A DNA stretch of 64,000 nt. Origin: JAVBTT01 sp031550325 (GTDB lineage: Bacteria; Bacillota; Clostridia; Oscillospirales; UBA929). Within the stretch, counting starts at the first letter, position 1, and each line of letters begins with the position of its first letter. Location of the stretch: contig JAVBOR010000024.1 in assembly GCA_031550325.1 (NCBI GenBank), positions 1-64,000 of the forward strand, read 5' to 3'. The notes beneath the pieces are model-generated. The model had not been told where the DNA came from. It searched no databases and saw only the letters and a list, made by a program, of their open reading frames with translations. Of this stretch, positions 61,002 to 64,000 are shown piece after piece. The translations under genes and the position numbers were made by a program.

Positions 61002-62216
61002 CTAAGAACCTGCGAACTTTTGCGTGAGGATGCGCAGGACTGCCTCGTCCAGGCGGGAGGGCGAGATCTCGCCGCTTTCCGCAGCCGCGAGCACGGCGTT
61101 ATACGCCACATCGAAATTATCGGGCATCAGCAGCATGTCGATGCCCGCGTTGAGCGCCTTGACTGCCGCCTCGCCGGGCGTATAGTACTGCGTCACAGCG
61201 CCCATGTCCAGCGCGTCGGTGATGGCGATGCCCGTAAACCCAAGCTCGCCGCGCAGGATGTCCTGGAGCAGAAATGAGGAAAAAATGGCGGGATCGTCAC
61301 TGTTGGTGACGTTCGGTACGGAGATATGCCCCACCATGGTAAACTCGACGGCGGCCTGCGCGGCTGCTTTGAAGGGGACGAGCTCGACCTCGAGAAGTCG
61401 CTGGAGCGTATGGTCAACCGACGCAAAGCCGTTATGTGAGTCCTGTGCGGTGTCGCCGTGGCCAGGATAGTGCTTGGTGGACGCGAGGATGCCCTCCGCG
61501 TGCAGGCCCTCGATAAAGGCGAGCACCATGGGAGTGACGGCTTCTGCGTCAGAGCCGAACGCGCGGTCGCCAATCACCGTGTTTTGGGCGTTTGTATTGA
61601 TGTCGGCCACCGGGGCAAAGTCCACGGTGAACCCTAACGCAGTGAGATAGGCCCCGATCTCTCTGGCGTAACGCGTGGCTTCGGAAGGATCTCCCGCCGC
61701 GCCGATCGCGGCGGCGTCGGGAATGGGCGGATATCCCAGAGCGCCGGTGCGCGCCACGGAGCCGCCCTCCTCATCCACGCCCACAAACAGAGGGATGGCC
61801 GCGGCGCTCTTCAGGTCGGCAATATACTGCTTTGTCTGCTCCTTGGTGCTTATGTTCTCCGCAAACAAAACAACGCCTCCGATGCCTTTGTCGGCAATGG
61901 CTTCGCGCTGGACATCTCCCATCTCGGTGACGGCGCCGCCCCAGAAATCGCGGCGAAAGGCGAGGAAGAACACCTGCCCAACCTTTTGCCGGAGAGTCAT
62001 CGAACGCAGTGTTTGCTGCGCCAAGTCCTCCGGGGAGGGAGACGGTGACTCCGCCGGCGCAGGGCTGGGCGACGGTGACGGCGACGGCGAAGGAGACGGA
62101 ACCGCCGGGGAGGAGCTGTCCGGTGACAGGACAAAAGAGGGCCTGGGCGCGCAGGAGACCAGTGCAATCATGGCGGCGGCGGCGACCAGGCCAAGCATAT
62201 TACGATAAGCAGTCAA
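61002..62216 (-). CDS. Glycoside hydrolase family 3 lipoprotein (NagZ-type beta-N-acetylglucosaminidase)
   Basis: 404 residues from TTG 62216. The start is inferred from the signal peptide (TAYRNMLGLVAAAAMIALVSC, lipobox LVSC) because the open frame continues to 62378 into repeat J; ATG 62198 is the alternative but would leave no basic residue. A Ser/Pro linker (about 30-55) follows. GH3 domain motifs are KHYPGHGDT with DSHNG near 240 (the His/Asp general acid dyad of NagZ) and ITDALDMGA near 315 (nucleophile D). It probably removes terminal GlcNAc from peptidoglycan fragments outside the membrane. Standalone. Confidence 0.87.
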   Translation of the reverse strand: MTAYRNMLGLVAAAAMIALVSCAPRPSFVLSPDSSSPAVPSPSPSPSPSPSPAPAESPSPSPEDLAQQTLRSMTLRQKVGQVFFLAFRRDFWGGAVTEMGDVQREAIADKGIGGVVLFAENISTKEQTKQYIADLKSAAAIPLFVGVDEEGGSVARTGALGYPPIPDAAAIGAAGDPSEATRYAREIGAYLTALGFTVDFAPVADINTNAQNTVIGDRAFGSDAEAVTPMVLAFIEGLHAEGILASTKHYPGHGDTAQDSHNGFASVDHTLQRLLEVELVPFKAAAQAAVEFTMVGHISVPNVTNSDDPAIFSSFLLQDILRGELGFTGIAITDALDMGAVTQYYTPGEAAVKALNAGIDMLLMPDNFDVAYNAVLAAAESGEISPSRLDEAVLRILTQKFAGS

Positions 62217-62246
62217 CGTAATTCTTCTTTCTCCAATCTTTTTCGG

Positions 62247-62460
62247 CTTTGTACAAGAACCGCGGTTTTTGTACAAAGCCGGAGGTTGCAGAGAGAGCTT
62301 TCCCGGATTGAATCCGTGAAAGCTCTGCGATTTAATCTTTTTTGGCATCGGCCGGCAAGGATCTGCCAGCTGCGCCATCAGACTCGACGTGAATCCGCGA
62401 AAAAGGATGGGAGCATAAAAGGGGCTTGCTACAGGCTGTTCAAAGAAGCGGAGGCCCCTT
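62247..62460 (+). repeat. Dispersed hairpin repeat, copy J
   Basis: Plus orientation, upstream of the minus-strand GH3 gene and downstream of the GNAT gene. Hairpin 1 is TTTGTACAAGAACC with GGTTTTTGTACAAA. Hairpin 3 has arms AGAGCTTTC/GAAAGCTCT around CCGGATTGAATCCGT. Module 4 has GGCAAGGATCTGCCAGCTGC and CAGACTCGACGTGAATCC. A GGCTGTTCAAAGAAGC piece near 62432 suggests a second, abutting remnant. Confidence 0.75.
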
Positions 62461-62466
62461 GACGGC

Positions 62467-62940
62467 CTAAGGCGCTGCTGTGTTTGCTTTGCAGCCGAAA
62501 GGGGCGGTCAGATCTTTTATCATTAAAAAGTGCGGCCCTACCCCAGGCACGTCGAACACGTCGCCGAGCGACACCCAGCCATTCTTTTGATAAAAGGGAA
62601 CAGCCGCAACGCGGGCCTGACACCAAATCGCGGCGTAACCCCGGCCACGCAGGCGGTCTTCGCCGGCAAGCAGCATGAGCGACCCGACACCCTGGCCGCG
62701 CAGCTCAGACAAAACGGCCATGCCGCGCAGCCGATAGTCTGCATCCCCGTCACCAGGGAAAGGCTCCTTCTGAAATGTGCTGACGCCGACAAGCCTGTCG
62801 TTCAGAAACCCTCCGAGGTGAAATGTCGTGAGGGCGTCATCCTCGCTCCAGCGGCAAGTGTCGGGGGAAAGCCCGGCCCGCAGAACTTTTTGGCGGATGT
62901 CGACGGTATCCTCGCTGAGAATGGGTTTGACGGCAATCAT
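62467..62940 (-). CDS. GNAT family N-acetyltransferase
   Basis: 157-residue acyl-CoA-dependent N-acetyltransferase. The acetyl-CoA loop is LRGQGVGSLMLLAGEDRLR (about 80-98), and ARVAAVPFYQKNGW near 108-121 is the typical beta6-alpha4 region. The substrate is unknown. GGAGTAAAG precedes ATG 62940. It lies 21 bases after the second GNAT gene, on the same strand. Confidence 0.85.
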   Translation of the reverse strand: MIAVKPILSEDTVDIRQKVLRAGLSPDTCRWSEDDALTTFHLGGFLNDRLVGVSTFQKEPFPGDGDADYRLRGMAVLSELRGQGVGSLMLLAGEDRLRGRGYAAIWCQARVAAVPFYQKNGWVSLGDVFDVPGVGPHFLMIKDLTAPFGCKANTAAP

Positions 62941-62961
62941 ACAAGCTTTACTCCTCTCAGG

Positions 62962-63519
62962 CTATGGCTCGGCGCGTTCGAGTGTCCACAGCCACAGCTT
63001 TCCCTGAATGCTGGCACGGGAAAAGGCGTTTTTTTGCAGAACACGGTGCGAGGCCGTATTGTCGGCGCTGGTTGTGGCGTGAATACGCCACACGGGAAAT
63101 TCTTTTTGGGTCCAGGCCATCGTGCACAGGCTGTCCACCGCCTCGGTCATATACCCCTGGTTGCGGGCAAACTGGCGCATGCCGTAGCCTATTTCGACGG
63201 CGCCCATGTGCGGAGGGCCCTTAAAGCCCGCCTCTCCGACGACCGTTCTGGTGTTCCTGTCCACCAAAAGCCATGTGGTTGACAGCAGAAGCGTGCGCGG
63301 CCAGCGCCGCAGGATATCTGACTTGGCGGCGTAAATGCGGCGCTTGGAGAGCATTTCGCGAAACCCAAACGGCTGCGCTGCCGCGCCAAACTCCATGGCA
63401 ACGCCGTTGGGGTCGGCAGCCGCCCGGCGCAGCTGACCGAGGGAGAGCGGATAGAGGCAAAGGCGCTCCGTTTGGAGCGAAACGGCGCAGAGATCCTCTG
63501 CATATGGATCCGCAGCCAT
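62962..63519 (-). CDS. GNAT family N-acetyltransferase (RimJ/RimL-like)
   Basis: 185-residue acetyltransferase of the RimJ/RimL-like branch: LQTERLCLYPLSLGQL opening (about 15-30), VGEAGFKGPPHMGAVEIGYGM near 92-112, and NTASHRVLQKNAF near 152-164. The AcCoA loop is somewhat unusual (RQFARNQGYMTEAVDSLC). Probable small-molecule or protein N-terminal substrate; unknown. GGAGTGATT precedes ATG 63519. It probably follows the EAL gene in one transcript, nine bases from its stop. Confidence 0.82.
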   Translation of the reverse strand: MAADPYAEDLCAVSLQTERLCLYPLSLGQLRRAAADPNGVAMEFGAAAQPFGFREMLSKRRIYAAKSDILRRWPRTLLLSTTWLLVDRNTRTVVGEAGFKGPPHMGAVEIGYGMRQFARNQGYMTEAVDSLCTMAWTQKEFPVWRIHATTSADNTASHRVLQKNAFSRASIQGKLWLWTLERAEP

Positions 63520-63528
63520 ACGCGAAAA

Positions 63529-64000
63529 TCACTCCTTTGCCAGCTTTTTGAAATGGGTTGTCCCGCGGCGGCGTTTCGAGGGGTTGGACTGCTGATGGAA
63601 AAAGTCGGCAATCTCGTTTTTCTCCAGAGCACCGGAAAAGTAGTAGCCCTGCGCGTAGTCGCAGCCATACTCCACGAGGTCTATATACTGCTCCTGCGCC
63701 TCAACGCCGGTACAAAACACGCTGCAGCCCGCTGCTTTGGCCATTTCGATGGAGGTTTGCACAACCGTGTCGCAGAACGGGTCGTGCTGCATATGGCCGA
63801 TGAGGCTGATGTCGATGTTGACAAAGTCAATGCCCTCGCGCCAGACGCGCGAAAGCGCGTTATAAGAGGTGCCGTTGTTATCCAGAGAGACCTTCGCGCC
63901 GAGGTCGCGCAGGCGCTGCAGGTTGTTCTCCCCGGTTTGAATGTCGAGAACGGCAGCGCTCTCGCTGATGCTCAGCACCAACGAGGCGGGAGGAAACGCT
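63529..64000 (-). CDS. Degenerate EAL-domain protein (partial, 5' end outside the window)
   Basis: C-terminal 157 residues of an EAL-type domain; the start is beyond position 64000. Conserved positions appear altered. The LEITES strand reads LVLSISES, the DDFGTG loop reads LDNNGTS, and the IKIDRSF lysine strand reads VNIDIS. The C-terminal TGVEAQEQ and YAQGYYFSGAL are retained. These changes at metal and catalytic positions suggest no cyclic di-GMP hydrolysis; the domain may bind the nucleotide or act as a scaffold. What lies N-terminal (often GGDEF or a sensor) cannot be seen. Confidence 0.8.
   Translation of the reverse strand, partial: AFPPASLVLSISESAAVLDIQTGENNLQRLRDLGAKVSLDNNGTSYNALSRVWREGIDFVNIDISLIGHMQHDPFCDTVVQTSIEMAKAAGCSVFCTGVEAQEQYIDLVEYGCDYAQGYYFSGALEKNEIADFFHQQSNPSKRRRGTTHFKKLAKE

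Noticed and set aside
91..62460. CRISPR array as an explanation for the repeated sequences
   Set aside because: Copies are kilobases apart, long, modular and variable; no regular spacer pattern and no cas genes.

Overview
The window is chromosomal DNA of a GC-rich Gram-positive anaerobe, most likely an endospore-forming member of the class Clostridia. Grounds: sporulation-type genes (YtaF, YunB, a PdaB-like deacetylase, a SigH-like sigma factor), a GatCAB amidotransferase, S-layer (SLH) and lipoprotein surface proteins, a putative sensory [FeFe] hydrogenase, strong AAGGAGG ribosome-binding sites and near-consensus sigma-A promoters. Order or genus cannot be fixed from the sequence alone. Genes are dense on both strands. 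Many long antisense ORFs are GC-driven shadows. No phage, transposase, CRISPR array, tRNA or rRNA was seen; the one clear RNA gene is rnpB.

Layout. 0.1-5.1 kb (-): pentose/deoxysugar operon (fucose/arabinose-type isomerase, ribulokinase, ribulose-5-P 4-epimerase, Fe-S aldo/keto reductase). 5.7-11.6 kb (+): CmpB-like membrane protein and a 1630-residue secreted protein with two GH26 (mannanase) domains. 11.7-14.5 kb: PRK06851-type ATPase, family 4 uracil-DNA glycosylase, ytaF, rnpB. 14.6-19 kb (+): murD followed by three M42 aminopeptidases. 19.1-23.8 kb (+): solute:sodium symporter, two phenylacetate-CoA ligases, ACT-domain protein. 23.8-28.5 kb (+): PF06838 lyase, ruvCAB, glmM. 28.6-33 kb (+): SigH-like factor, zinc-ribbon protein, DUF1858 protein, TrmK-like methyltransferase, Nif3-like protein, RqcH. 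33.3-40.2 kb (+): EIIC-EAL fusion, GH18-SLH protein, deacetylase lipoprotein, CapA lipoprotein. 40.3-47.4 kb (+): class II aldolase, yunB, ligA, gatCAB. 47.5-51.7 kb (-): [FeFe]-hydrogenase/chemoreceptor fusion, PotD-like lipoprotein, RluA. 52-58.5 kb (+): yceD-rpmF, acyltransferase, DUF512-der-plsY-trmL, pdaB-like. 58.7-64 kb: CFI-box protein, a broken ORF, NagZ-type GH3 lipoprotein, two GNAT proteins, and a degenerate EAL protein running off the right edge.

The most notable non-genic signal is a dispersed, modular, hairpin-rich repeat family with at least eleven full or partial copies. Stem sequences change in compensating pairs while the loop core GGAGTGAATCC is kept, in one orientation or the other. 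Most copies begin with a GGCTGTCAAAGAACC-like end shortly after a stop codon, in the direction of the gene just finished. One copy supplies the last 28 codons and the stop codon of gatB. This looks like a REP/REPIN-like or structured 3'-UTR element whose mobiliser is not in the window.

Other points of interest are the hydrogenase-chemoreceptor fusion lacking the proton-transfer cysteine, the sugar-permease/c-di-GMP phosphodiesterase fusion, and the CFI-box protein.
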